Of a DNA stretch of 64,000 nucleotides, positions 1 through 9,350 are shown piece by piece. Every line of letters begins with the position of its first letter. Position 1 is the first letter of the stretch. A program made the translations under genes and the position numbers. The stretch spans positions 1,240,001 through 1,304,000 of the forward strand of contig CP025324.1 of assembly GCA_004014935.1 (NCBI GenBank). The letters run 5' to 3'. This DNA is from Saccharomycopsis malanga. Its lineage: Eukaryota; Ascomycota; Saccharomycetes; Ascoideales; Saccharomycopsidaceae. The notes beneath the pieces were generated by a model, which was not told the DNA's origin, did no database searches, and saw nothing but the letters and a program-made list of their open reading frames with translations.

Positions 1-2
1 AT

Positions 3-1109
3 ATGAATAATATTGTTCCAGGATCCAACAATGAAGGCCATTCAATTGATTCTCGCTCATTTACAAACTTTTCCAACACAAACAATCCTACATATCAAAA
101 TAATCATCCTGAAGAGTTGGCCGAGTCCTCAAATTCAAGCCAGGGAGAAACAAACCACACAGAAGGACAGGAAAACGGGACCACTCCTCCGGGACCACCT
201 CCTGGCTTAAATAACAATTCTGGCGGGTTTGCTAGATCGTTCTTTAGAAACAGAAATCACCGGTCTCGGTTCAGGTTGGAAAATAGCAGAAACAATAGCA
301 GATTGGAGGAAATCGCACAGAGTTATGGCCAACGAGTTCGGTCAAGGCAAAACGGTACTCAACGCTCTTGGGTTATCTTTATCATGGGCCACACATTCCC
401 TGTAGATCATCCAGTGCTATCAGCACCAACATTATTATCAGATAACCCTACCTATGAAGACTTGTTGGCTCTCCAGGCTATGTTAGGTGAGGTCAAACCT
501 CCTGTTGCTTCGCAAGAAGACATTGATGCTGCTGGAGGTTTAGTTAAAATTGTAGTAGACGATTCCACCATTAGAAACAGTGTCATAGAACCTGTAATTG
601 ATAATTTGCCTGTATCCGGGAAATTGACCCCTCAAAGCGACACAGAATCATTTTCTGGAGACGAGGTTTACCATGCAGATAAACCAGAGGCGTTGGCACA
701 CGTAAAAGTCGTTTCAACCGATAAATGCTTGGTTTGTTTGACCGAATACGAAGACGACGAAATCTGTAGAAGATTAAAGTCCTGTGGCCATTTTTTCCAT
801 CAAGAATGTATTGATCAATGGCTCACTACCGGTAGAAACTCTTGTCCATTGTGCCGAAAGAAAGGTGTTGCTGTCAAGAAGAAAAAGGTGGATTCTACAG
901 GAAATATCAATGCTAGCTCGTCTGACTTTTCCAATAACGAGAGTGTAATTGGTAATAATAATTACAGCAATAACAATTTGATCAATATTCATGATACTGA
1001 AACTACAGTCAGTTCTTCAAGATTGGAGATTCCTCTTCCAAGTCATGGGAATGAAACTAATAATGGAACTCATAATTACAATAATAATGGATATTATGAC
1101 CAATTTTGA
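3..1109 (+). CDS. RING-H2 E3 ubiquitin ligase-like protein, 5' end at window edge
   Basis: Open from the first ATG at the window edge; only two bases precede it, so the true start may lie upstream. The 368-residue product has a long Asn/Ser-rich N-terminus, a Pro/Gly patch near residue 63, and a C3H2C3 RING-H2 finger at about 242-286 (CLVC, then SCGHFFHQEC, then CPLC), followed by a polar Asn-rich tail. Before the RING, at about 122-175, is a block reading GHTFPVDHP...NPTYEDLL...PPVASQEDID. From memory this block recurs in fungal RING proteins related to S. pombe SPBP4H10.07. RING-H2 domains recruit E2 enzymes, so a ubiquitin-ligase role is likely. Substrates are unknown. Disordered flanks around a RING recall San1, but orthology to San1 is not claimed. 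Confidence 0.8.
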   Translation: MNNIVPGSNNEGHSIDSRSFTNFSNTNNPTYQNNHPEELAESSNSSQGETNHTEGQENGTTPPGPPPGLNNNSGGFARSFFRNRNHRSRFRLENSRNNSRLEEIAQSYGQRVRSRQNGTQRSWVIFIMGHTFPVDHPVLSAPTLLSDNPTYEDLLALQAMLGEVKPPVASQEDIDAAGGLVKIVVDDSTIRNSVIEPVIDNLPVSGKLTPQSDTESFSGDEVYHADKPEALAHVKVVSTDKCLVCLTEYEDDEICRRLKSCGHFFHQECIDQWLTTGRNSCPLCRKKGVAVKKKKVDSTGNINASSSDFSNNESVIGNNNYSNNNLINIHDTETTVSSSRLEIPLPSHGNETNNGTHNYNNNGYYDQF

Positions 1110-1822
1110 AGAATGATAGTTTCATTTATATGGTTATACCATTTCTTTATTTCTTTTTTTCCCAAAAATTCATACATTTTATTTTTCTCTTTTTACTACT
1201 TTTTTTATTAGTATATTGCTTTGATGCATGTTTGCTTCGTCTGTTGTATTTACCCCAGACCATGTTTTGTCTTGTGCTCATTTTTTCGTATTTGTTTCCA
1301 GCTTTAATTTTATATTTCCCAAGTTTCATCTTGTTTGCACTGCATTGAATTCACAGTTTTTATTTAGTAATATATTCATTGTAGGGTGTTTGTTCATCGC
1401 CAGTTGGTCATAAAATTTTGGGTTTTTCAGGCTTTAATGTTGATATGGTTTAAAACTATAGCCTGAAATATTCATTGATAAATATCATCACGTAAGTATA
1501 GGTCTCATCAGAAATATTGAAAATTATAAACAGTTTAATGTACTTGAGATAATTTTTCTTAGCCAGTAAACCATATTGCCCAATTGCATCAACAATATAT
1601 TAAAATACAGCTTTCATTTCGGGTTTTTGTTTGTACTTTATTTATTCTATTCAAGAATTATGTTCTGCAAGTCTAACCATTTTACTAATAGTTACCCTTT
1701 GAAGACTATTTCGCTATTCAATAGCATATAGTACTTGTAGACCTTACAAGCATTTACAAACATTGATATATTGTACAATTTGCGAAAAAATACTAATAAA
1801 ATACATATAAAAGAGAGCAAGA
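1110..1822. other. convergent intergenic region
   Basis: Gap of about 0.7 kb between two genes that converge on it. It is T-rich just after the RING gene and AT-rich throughout. The short hydrophobic frame beginning at 1106 is a product of T-rich sequence. No gene, RNA or repeat was recognised; it should hold both polyadenylation regions. Confidence 0.6.
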
Positions 1823-4800
1823 TCAAATGGTGAGGTACTTCTCCATGATCAGTTTAGCCAAATGGGGATTGCCGTGAATATTATAAATCAAATAAAGATT
1901 ATAAGCAGCTTCCTTTTTCAAATCATACTTCTCCTCGATATTCTCGTATTGGAGCACTTTTTCGTAATACTCAACAGCAATGCTGATCAAATTGATTTGA
2001 TGAAAGAAGCGGCCAAAATTGAAGTCGATTTCCTGATCCACATGAGGGTCGCCCTTTTTTGACCGAAGTTCTTTATATTCGGTGAAAAAAGTCAAGGCCT
2101 GAAGAATAAACATATGACGATCTCCTGATGATCTTTGCATTGATCTATGGAGATAAGCGAGACCCAGCAACAAGCAAATCATTGGATCATGTTTGAATTC
2201 ACTATATGCTTTTGCCAAATAGAGCAAACTGGAGAAGTAACTTCTACCTGAAAGCATGATTTGAATGTATAACACAAGTAAATAAGGGTTAAGGCTTGAA
2301 GTGTCGAAGGCAACATCAAAGTCGACTTTTGATTGGCCCGGGATATGTTTATTGAAGCGTAAGGAGTCCCACATTTTCAACTGACGGAGAAAGTATTTCT
2401 GATGGTTGAGGGAAATGAAGACTTCGGATGCTTTTCTTCCAGAGGGCAAAGAGAGAACAAAAAGCTTGTAGGCGTTTGGGGCTACTTTGTGGGAGTTTAA
2501 GATGTCACGGATAGCCAACATGGTTCCTTCAAAATCTTTTGTGATGGAAGAAATAGAGAGTTTGACCAAGCGAATGATGCGCTCTTTATTTGGGTCTTTC
2601 TGGAAAACAACAACCCCCTGAGTAATTTCTATGGATTGAAGAGCTTCTTTGAAATCGCCATGGAGAGCCAATAGCAAACAATATTGCATGAAAAGATTGA
2701 ACCACTTGTCAAACAGAAGGCCTCTGAAACTTGTTTCGGTCAAGGTCAAAGAGGGGTTCAAGTTTAGGTCTGAATTAGTGGACAAATGCAATTCTTGCAA
2801 CTTTTCCAACCGTTCTTGAAGATTCATTTTCAAGGTTCTTTTGTTGTAGACCAATTCGGCCTCATTTTTCATTCTTTCCTTGACAAAAAGCGATTTGACT
2901 CTGCAGAACGCCTCGACCAATGCTGAGGAAATTTGCAACCACATAGTGATGGCAGTGGGGTCTTTGATGGAAGATGCCAACTTGATGAGTCTTTTGTATT
3001 TGATTTCTGTATCATGGACCAACTTGACTTCGATTTCCTTTTTTTCTCCTACAGCCAACTCTTGTTTTTTCTGTCTTTTGAACAATTTGAGGTTGCTTAA
3101 AAGTGCAGTGTTGGGTTCGTTAAGTGTGGCATCAACAGACTCCTCTGTGGAAGACTCTCTTGACGAGCTGTGTATTTTGGACTTGGATTTGACTTGCTGC
3201 AAAAGTTCGCGCGACTCTTCTTTTTTTCCGGTATGGAACAATGTCTCTGCCAATGCTAGCTTCACATTGATGTTATCAGGGTTCACTGAGAGAACTTTGT
3301 TATAAGCTTGGATGGATTTCTCATACTCTCCAATTTCTTGATAACATTTGCCAACAGCCTCGGTCAACTCACTGGTATTGTATTGTTCGATATCAGACAA
3401 TACCCTATAGAAACGTAACGCGTCTTTAAAGCGTCCCACCTCTTCCAACGAGTTACCCACTTGGATAAACAAATCGGATACCTCGTCTACAGTGGGCTCT
3501 TTCAATAGGAAATCGAAATGGCGCACAGCTTCATCGAAATGGTCTAGACGAAGTCGAAAAAGGCCAAACTTGATCCGTATATCTATTGGCAACAAGTGTG
3601 GTCTTTCTTGTTCTGATTTTGTCAATTTTTTGAACTCCTCATTAGTTGTTCTTCTGTCGTCAAATTCCCCGTCGTCTTGTTTAGCGTCCCAAAACGTTTC
3701 ATCGCTTCTTCCTTGCAACCACCGTGCAGTTTGTTTCAATATTGCCAAGCCAGTGACAAAAGAGCCTTGCTTGTACAACAATTCGCCTAGAATATTGAGT
3801 TCTGACCACTCAAAGTCGGGAAACGTCTTTTTAGCCCCGTTCTCATGGGAATAGTACTCAATGTTCTTATTTAGAATGTTCAAATACATACTGACAGCAT
3901 CGCTCAATCTGTTTTGTTCTGAATACAACTTGGCCAATTCAATCACAATCTGCTGGTTTGTAGGATAATACGACAACAACCTTTGGTAGCCAGTGGTTGC
4001 TTTGAACAATTCATTACGGCGTGCATACAATTCGGTACGTGCCCACAAATACTTGTGATCCTTTGTATCATGGCGTACAGCATGGGAATAACAATAGAAT
4101 GCCTGTCTATGATGGCCCAAAGAATCACTCAAATCACCTACGGTGGCCCAGAACTCTCCATCCCAAGAGTTGATCTGGGCAGCCAATATCCAGTACACAC
4201 AGCAAGAAGCGAGTTTGCCCTTCATTTTTGCAATCTCGCCCAATGTTTTCAACGCAGCATAGTTTTTCGGGTCCAACGTGATCACCTCCATATACAACTT
4301 TTGCGCTTGATTGATGTCATTGCTTACAAACGCCTCATTTGCCAAACTCATCTTCATGCGAACCTCGGGATCTAACCGTTTCAGTAATCCTCGGCCCACC
4401 GATTTACGCGACCGCCGGCCTTTCATCCCAGCAGCTCCTCGTAGCGCATTCCGAAACGAAGATGAATTGATATCAAACTCCTCATCAGGATCCTCCATAT
4501 CCATATCCTCCTTGAAAGCATCTGCAAGCTCAATATCGAAATTCCCCTCGTCTTCCATATCTGATTCATCATAACCGTCCATATCGATGTTTTTCTCTAG
4601 CCGTTGCACCAACTTGTCATCCTCCACATCATTATCCCTCATGTACTCCGCACCTGCTGGCTTCCCGTCTCCTCCATCAATATACTCATCATCATCATCA
4701 TCGTCATATTCTGCTCCAGAGCCCTCTTCAGAGGATGAAAAAAATACATTTTCATCATTTCCATACTCCTCTTCATCGTCATTTAATAGCTTTTTGAACC

Positions 4801-4858
4801 GCACTGCGCTATCTAAAAGCTTCTCATTAGGATCATCATCCCCTCCAGTACCACTCAT
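1823..4858 (-). CDS. TFC4: TFIIIC subunit tau131 (TPR protein)
   Basis: Homologue of Tfc4, the TPR subunit of RNA polymerase III factor TFIIIC, which contacts Brf1 and Bdp1 to load TFIIIB at tRNA and 5S genes. The first ATG of the frame is at 4858 (MSGTGGDDDP), three codons inside the open frame, which itself begins at a TTG; the product is about 1011 residues. It has a very acidic N-terminus (residues about 25-140), a basic link (GRRSRKSVGRG), two TPR arrays (about 165-360 and 430-560), a charged spacer, and C-terminal helical repeats. It lies head to head with UFD1, the same arrangement as YGR047C/YGR048W in S. cerevisiae, which supports the assignment. No intron is evident. Confidence 0.95.
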   Translation of the reverse strand: MSGTGGDDDPNEKLLDSAVRFKKLLNDDEEEYGNDENVFFSSSEEGSGAEYDDDDDDEYIDGGDGKPAGAEYMRDNDVEDDKLVQRLEKNIDMDGYDESDMEDEGNFDIELADAFKEDMDMEDPDEEFDINSSSFRNALRGAAGMKGRRSRKSVGRGLLKRLDPEVRMKMSLANEAFVSNDINQAQKLYMEVITLDPKNYAALKTLGEIAKMKGKLASCCVYWILAAQINSWDGEFWATVGDLSDSLGHHRQAFYCYSHAVRHDTKDHKYLWARTELYARRNELFKATTGYQRLLSYYPTNQQIVIELAKLYSEQNRLSDAVSMYLNILNKNIEYYSHENGAKKTFPDFEWSELNILGELLYKQGSFVTGLAILKQTARWLQGRSDETFWDAKQDDGEFDDRRTTNEEFKKLTKSEQERPHLLPIDIRIKFGLFRLRLDHFDEAVRHFDFLLKEPTVDEVSDLFIQVGNSLEEVGRFKDALRFYRVLSDIEQYNTSELTEAVGKCYQEIGEYEKSIQAYNKVLSVNPDNINVKLALAETLFHTGKKEESRELLQQVKSKSKIHSSSRESSTEESVDATLNEPNTALLSNLKLFKRQKKQELAVGEKKEIEVKLVHDTEIKYKRLIKLASSIKDPTAITMWLQISSALVEAFCRVKSLFVKERMKNEAELVYNKRTLKMNLQERLEKLQELHLSTNSDLNLNPSLTLTETSFRGLLFDKWFNLFMQYCLLLALHGDFKEALQSIEITQGVVVFQKDPNKERIIRLVKLSISSITKDFEGTMLAIRDILNSHKVAPNAYKLFVLSLPSGRKASEVFISLNHQKYFLRQLKMWDSLRFNKHIPGQSKVDFDVAFDTSSLNPYLLVLYIQIMLSGRSYFSSLLYLAKAYSEFKHDPMICLLLGLAYLHRSMQRSSGDRHMFILQALTFFTEYKELRSKKGDPHVDQEIDFNFGRFFHQINLISIAVEYYEKVLQYENIEEKYDLKKEAAYNLYLIYNIHGNPHLAKLIMEKYLTI

Positions 4859-5401
4859 CCTGCTCAATGTTATCTTTTCCTTGCCAATACTCGTAATTCC
4901 TTATATCCATCAAAAAGAATAAATAAACATAAACATTAACACCAACCACCCTTGGCCCATTTAGCAAGGTTATGTGCGATGGTGCTACAACTAGGTTCCA
5001 GGCAGGGGGATACAAAGGGTAAAGCTGCAACTTAGAAATGATAAAATTCAATATTCAAATCAAATGGAATTCTTGTGAATATGCGAATATACACATATTT
5101 ATATACTTACATAGCAATTATAGACACCATGGACAGCCCTTAAAAAATCAGTGCCCTAACAACAGGTTCTGAACCCTCACACTTTAATGGTTTAGCGCCC
5201 TGGTGTAACCAAATGAGCAGGGTTCGAAACTATCGATATAATAGTACTTATTTCGAGTCCCTGTATGGGTCAGTTTTGTATGGAGGCGCTAACTAACCAT
5301 CAATTATATAGAAAAGTTTTGAGTACGAGACTTTGTCAAAATTTATTTACAATATTCTATTAAAAAGAAAAAAGTTTTTTCATCAACAAAAATCAGTATC
5401 A
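4859..5401. promoter_or_regulatory. divergent promoter region TFC4/UFD1
   Basis: 543 bp separate the two start codons and must carry both promoters. It contains a degenerate piece of repeat Family A near 5236-5296, described separately. A box-B-like GGTTCGAAACT lies at about 5219-5229, but no complete tRNA cloverleaf could be folded around it. Confidence 0.5.
5236..5296 (-). repeat. Family A SINE-like element, degenerate 3' remnant
   Basis: Read on the minus strand the segment gives GCGCC, then CATACAAAACTGA, then CAGGGACTCGAAATA and TATTATA. This follows the order of the Family A 3' domain (GCGCG, TATACGAAACTGATATG, ACTGGGCTTGAAATA, ATT-rich tail). Divergence is high and no head is attached, so this is an old 5'-truncated copy or chance resemblance strengthened by matching order. 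Confidence 0.4.
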
Positions 5402-6565
5402 ATGGTATGTGACCAAATGTTCAGTTTTTACCATAGTTAATCACTAACACACCATTAGTTTTCTGGATTTGGTGGGTTTAGTGAAGGCTTTGGCAACTTC
5501 ATGTCAGGAGCTTCACTGTTTGAAGATTATTTCCGATGTTATCCCATTGCGATGATGCCTGACCACACGCGTAAGGATGATGCTAACTACGGCGGCAAGG
5601 TGTTTCTACCACCATCTTCTCTAAATAAACTTACAAGGCTCCAGATCAGATACCCGATGCTTTTCCAGTTGACAAACGAGCACAATGGCTCTACAACACA
5701 TTCAGGAGTGCTTGAGTTTGTAGCAGAAGAAGGCAGGGTGTATATTCCTCAGTGGATGATGCAGACATTGAGTTTAGAGCCCGGCGAATTGATCAAGATT
5801 AACAGTTGTGATTTGCCGTTGGGAAAGTTTGTCAAAATAGAGCCCCAGTCAGTAAATTTCTTGGATATTTCTGATCCCAAGGCTGTTTTGGAGAACGTAT
5901 TACGTAACTTCACCACATTGAGCGTGAATGATGTCATAGAAATTAGCTATAACGATACTGTCTATGCTATCAAAGTATTGGAGGTGAAGCCCGAGAGCGA
6001 GAACAACGGTATATGTGTAGTGGAGACTGATTTGGAAACCGATTTTGCTCCCCCTGTAGGATATGTAGAACCGGATTATAAAAACAAAGCGCCCGAGAAA
6101 TACCAAAAGGGAAACCAGAGCACCAAAAGAGAATTCAAGCCTGTCAACACGTATGGAGCAATGGCCCAGTCGTTAAACTATGCAGAACTTGTTCTGGAAA
6201 ACAGCAAAGACAAAAATGTTTTTGGAGGTACTGGTGTAAAGCTCTCGGGAAGACAAGTCAAGGAAAATCAAGAAGATAGCAAGCAAATCAAGGTGGATAC
6301 TTCCAGTCTTAGTTTGGATGGGCCTATCAAACCTTTACGGTTGCCAGAGGGACAATTATTTTTCGGGTTTCCAGTAACACCTCCTCCCGAAGAAGCATCA
6401 GAGGAAAAGAAGGACGAAACCGCTAAAAAAGAAGTCTTTGCTGGAGCAGGACAATCGTTAAGAGACGCTAGCAAGAAAAGAAAAAGCTCTAGAGGTCATG
6501 GAACACCCAAGGCTAAGGTACGAAGCCCAGGAAGCACTCCGGGAGATCCAATGGAGATTGATTGA
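5402..6565 (+). CDS. UFD1: Cdc48 cofactor Ufd1, intron directly after the start codon
   Basis: Ufd1 pairs with Npl4 to recruit Cdc48/p97 to ubiquitinated substrates in ERAD and proteasomal degradation. The coding sequence is join(5402..5404,5459..6565). Exon 1 is only the ATG. A 54-nt intron follows (GTATGT donor, CACTAAC branch site, TAG acceptor), and exon 2 begins TTTTCTGGATTTGG, giving MFSGFGGFSEGFGNF, which matches the MFSGF start of known Ufd1 proteins. The product is 369 residues, close to yeast Ufd1. The N-terminal double-psi barrel domain is strongly conserved (FRCYPIAMM, VLEFVAEEGRVYIPQWMM, FAPPVGYVEPDY). Two SHP boxes for Cdc48 binding are visible, FGGTGVKL and FAGAGQSL. The tail is basic and ends DPMEID. 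Starting at the internal ATG at 5501 would lose the conserved N-terminus. Confidence 0.95.
5405..5458 (+). other. UFD1 intron (54 nt) after ATG
   Basis: The GTATGT donor begins at the base after the ATG. CACTAAC lies about 17 nt before the ATTAG acceptor. Joining ATG to TTT at 5459 restores the conserved Ufd1 N-terminus in frame. Confidence 0.9.
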
Positions 6566-6620
6566 ACTAGGTGTATCTTTGAGAATTTATGTTTTTAATA
6601 TATAGTAGAGCTTTTTTCAA

Positions 6621-6851
6621 GATTAAATGATAGTAACCGAGCCCAGTACATGTCACTTTCGTATATACGTGCTTTATCTTGGTAAAACTTGGTAGGGAAT
6701 ATCCAATCAATGTCCTGATTAATCATAACCTTCTCACCCTTGAGCCGTTTAGGTCTTTTCCTCTTTTTCCAGACGATTACCTGCTAAACTATCCTGCCAG
6801 GTCTTTTGCTCTTCTCCAAGGTAACACTCCACTGAGCCATTCTGCCCAGCG
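6621..6851 (-). repeat. Family A SINE-like element, long form with doubled head
   Basis: On the minus strand it starts with the Family A head (GGGCAGAATGGCTCAGTGG, box A underlined by GGCTCAGTGG). A second box-A-like segment follows (GGCAGGATAGTTTAGCAGG), each head ending in a GAAGAG/GAGG...AAAAGACCT stretch. Then come GGCTCAAGGGTGAG and the 3' domain (CACGTATATACGAAAGTGACATG, TACTGGGCTCG). Compared with the copies at 41.3 and 44.0 kb it has an extra head unit. It lies downstream of UFD1. Confidence 0.7.
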
Positions 6852-7077
6852 ACCTTCAAGATTTAATGCATTTTGTTTTCTTTCGTTAAAATTTGTAATA
6901 CATTTTCACTTCCAATCAAATAGGCTCAAAAGAGTTTTACGGAGGATTACATTACATGCTATATAAAATTCGTATGTATCTTTGATGGTTAACTTTTATG
7001 TGCTTCTAATCCTATCGTATGATTGTCTAGAAACAATAAAGCCCTTATTCTATCTTCGCTTTACTTACAGTTGTAAT

Positions 7078-7311
7078 TGTTTCATTTACTTAGTCATAAC
7101 GGCTAGACTTATCAGACGGCACTTAAGCCATCAGCATTTCCTATTGTTTCGTTTACGAGTCTAGTCACTTGTCTAGAACCTTGCCCCTTTTAGGTATCTC
7201 ACTGTTCTAAGCGCTATTTGAAAGTCAATTTCATCCTTTCTTTAGACTTCTTCTATCCTTTTATACTCAGCGATTGTTTTACTCATTCTCGTCCAATACA
7301 AACTCGCTTTA
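7078..7311 (-). repeat. Family B 3'-terminal segment
   Basis: Shares the same order of blocks with the 3' end of the full Family B copy at 24.1-24.35 kb: GTTTCATTTA, GGCTAGACTTAT, CATTTCCTATT, CCCCTTTTAGG, ATCTCACTG, CTTTTATA and CCAATACAAA, all on the plus strand and therefore on a minus-oriented element. No upstream body or head is attached, so it is 5'-truncated or a separate module. About four in five bases agree by eye. Confidence 0.65.
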
Positions 7312-7495
7312 ATGTTACGCCGTATAGATCATAATACTAAGAGGCAACGCCCATTTTATCAAGATACCAAAAGTAAAAATAATAATAATTAATATATTAA
7401 AATTTATTATAAATTTGAATCTCTATACTCAAAACTCAAAACAAGATATTATTCAATTGCGATTTTTCACAGATTACGAACCAAGATTTATACAC

Positions 7496-7529
<34 letters not shown>

Positions 7530-7575
7530 TCTTATATTTAGAGCCCAGTACATTCTATTTCGAGCTCAGTACATA
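7496..7575 (-). repeat. Family A 3' end with (ATT)n tail, 5'-truncated
   Basis: Reverse complement reads GTACTGGGCTC, then AAATATAAGATATTATT and about ten ATT units, as in the tails of the copies at 22.3, 58.97 and 59.25 kb. A second GTACTGAGCTCGAAATAG stands just upstream, so the tail start is partly duplicated. Nothing of the tRNA-like head remains, as expected when reverse transcription from the 3' end stops early. It lies 75 bp beyond the stop codon of ATX1. Confidence 0.75.
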
Positions 7576-7649
7576 GTTGAACATTTATAGAATAAAACAC
7601 TATACTTTTATACTATCAGTTTACAGCCAAACATCTACTATAGCTGTTA

Positions 7650-7874
7650 CTAAGCAACAGTTTGCCCACCAAGAACTTCTTTTCCGGTCTTCTTGATAGT
7701 TGCCAACACAGTATCGTAATCAATACTATTGTCTGTGGTGACATCAACACGTTGGGTGTCCAAATCAGCCTTTACATCTTTAACCCCCTGTACCTTATTA
7801 AGAGCTCTTGTGACTGCGCCAGAGCAGCCCCCACAGCTCATTTTCACGTTAAATTGATATTGGTGGTCAGACAT
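7650..7874 (-). CDS. ATX1: Atx1 cytosolic copper metallochaperone
   Basis: 74-residue HMA-domain protein. Atx1 binds Cu(I) through MxCxxC and passes it to the Ccc2 P-type ATPase at the trans-Golgi for loading of multicopper oxidases such as Fet3. The motif MSCGGC is at residues 12-17 and the conserved KKTGKEV at about 61-67; the length matches yeast Atx1 (73 residues). It begins at an ATG and no intron is needed. In S. cerevisiae ATX1 (YNL259C) lies between DSL1 and LTO1; here it is in the same neighbourhood but separated from LTO1 by the DUF2415 gene. Confidence 0.95.
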   Translation of the reverse strand: MSDHQYQFNVKMSCGGCSGAVTRALNKVQGVKDVKADLDTQRVDVTTDNSIDYDTVLATIKKTGKEVLGGQTVA

Positions 7875-8194
7875 GATTGCAAATGTTATTTGTTTGTTGC
7901 TAAATACTGGTTCAATGTGGTTTATTGACAGTTAATCCCACTTTATATGTCAAATATTCATTATTAAGTAGTATTGCCTATAGTGGCGAAAATCACTCAG
8001 AAACCACGTGAATTGTCAGTATGGCTTATAAATCAAAGTAACAAAAGAGCTTAGTTTCTCACTCGTAATTATAGCCAATAATTACAATCAATAGTTTGAC
8101 AGAAGCAACGAAAAATACAAGGTCAATAAAACGATTTTAAAAATATTAATTTAATAGGACACAATGCAATACGTTATATATATTCAATTACATC

Positions 8195-9350
8195 AGAAGG
8201 CCGGATAGCCAAGTAGTTAGTGCTCTCTGAGAAGAGAAAAAGACCTAGCAGGATAGCTGAGTGGATAGTACTAACAGGCTCGAGGGTGAGAAGATTATCC
8301 ATAACAATACTGATCTCATAGACGAATGAATTTAATACGTAGTATCTTTCGTAGATTACCCAATAATCTTTTTATTTCTGATAATACATTTGGTAGAAAA
8401 TAGGCTTATTAATTGCCAAAACATACTCTCGAAAAGTAAAGATATTCTTTATTTTAACCAAAATATGTCGATATGCCTTACTATTACCAAGTGGCCAAGT
8501 TGGTTAGGCCATGCGCCACACAAAATAGTGCAGAATAGTGCAGAATAGTGCAGAAATACAAGTGTGGCGTTCCTCACTTGGGGTTTTGGGACTCGATTCG
8601 CGCTCCTGAAGTTTTAGCGTAATCATCAAACGTTTTATTGGGATAATTCTATGTTATCCAGGTTATTTTGATTTAAAAATTATTAAACTGATATTCTAAA
8701 TTTTTCGCTATATTATAGTACTATTTTTAATAATGAATATCAGATTTGTGAATAAATATTTGTTATAACGGAAAACTGCCAATTTTAACAAAAAGTTGAT
8801 TCTTCCAAGCCATATTCTACAGTCTTTAAAATTACCCAATCCAATCAAAATGTAAATTTCCATACTCTTTAAATCCTAAAGTTTTATCGCACTTACTTTT
8901 TTTGAGATTTGCCTTTTATAAATTATCTAATAATAAAACAGTATTATGTTGCCGAAATTAACACATAAATTAATAAAAATCGTGTTTTTCATCTTTCAGA
9001 GAGACTCCCTTTGTTTGATGATGTTAATATATAATTGCTAATTGTTTTTAGTTTTATTTAGGCTTCTTTTAGCGTTTCAATGAGTTATTATTTCAAAGAA
9101 ACGCGTATCAGAAAAGCTAAAGAAAATATTGTTTATTATAGGTTTTCAGAGGAACTTACATTTTATAATAATCATTAAATACTTTCAACCTAGTATATTT
9201 CAGCTTCCACAATACATTGACTATCATATGGGGCTGGGTAAAGCGTAATGTGCTTGAATATAAACTTTCTACCTCTGTTCACGAGAGTCCGTTTTAAAAA
9301 GCTTTTATTACTATTCAACTTAAAGTTGCAAATGGTTTAATGTTACTTTG
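8195..9350 (+). repeat. Family B composite SINE-like element, nearly complete
   Basis: Begins with a Family-A-like head (GGCCGGATAGCCAAGTAG, box A), a second head unit (GCAGGATAGCTGAGTGG), GGCTCGAGGGTGAG, and the ACTGATCTCATAGAC block. At 8492-8606 comes an internal tRNA-like domain with box A TGGCCAAGTTGG, a helix GCGCCACAC...GTGTGGCG and a box-B core ACTCGATTCG. An AT-rich body of about 750 bp follows (shared blocks: AAAAAGTTGATTCTT, TAACACATAA, AAGCGTAATGTGCTTG). The same order is seen at 25.5-24.1 (minus), 52.5 (minus), 56.3 and 58.1 kb. It codes for nothing. Within the internal domain AATAGTGCAG occurs three times in tandem. Confidence 0.75.

Noticed and set aside
1106-1348. 80-codon hydrophobic frame overlapping the end of the RING gene
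   Set aside because: Phe/Leu-rich because the 3' flank is T-rich; no domain or signal pattern.
5155-5235. tRNA gene around the GGTTCGAAACT in the TFC4/UFD1 interval
   Set aside because: No cloverleaf could be drawn; only a box-B-like string is present.
8492-8606. Functional tRNA-Leu or tRNA-Ser gene
   Set aside because: Boxes A and B are present, but acceptor and T stems do not pair, the anticodon arm is extended, and the unit recurs five times as part of a dispersed repeat.
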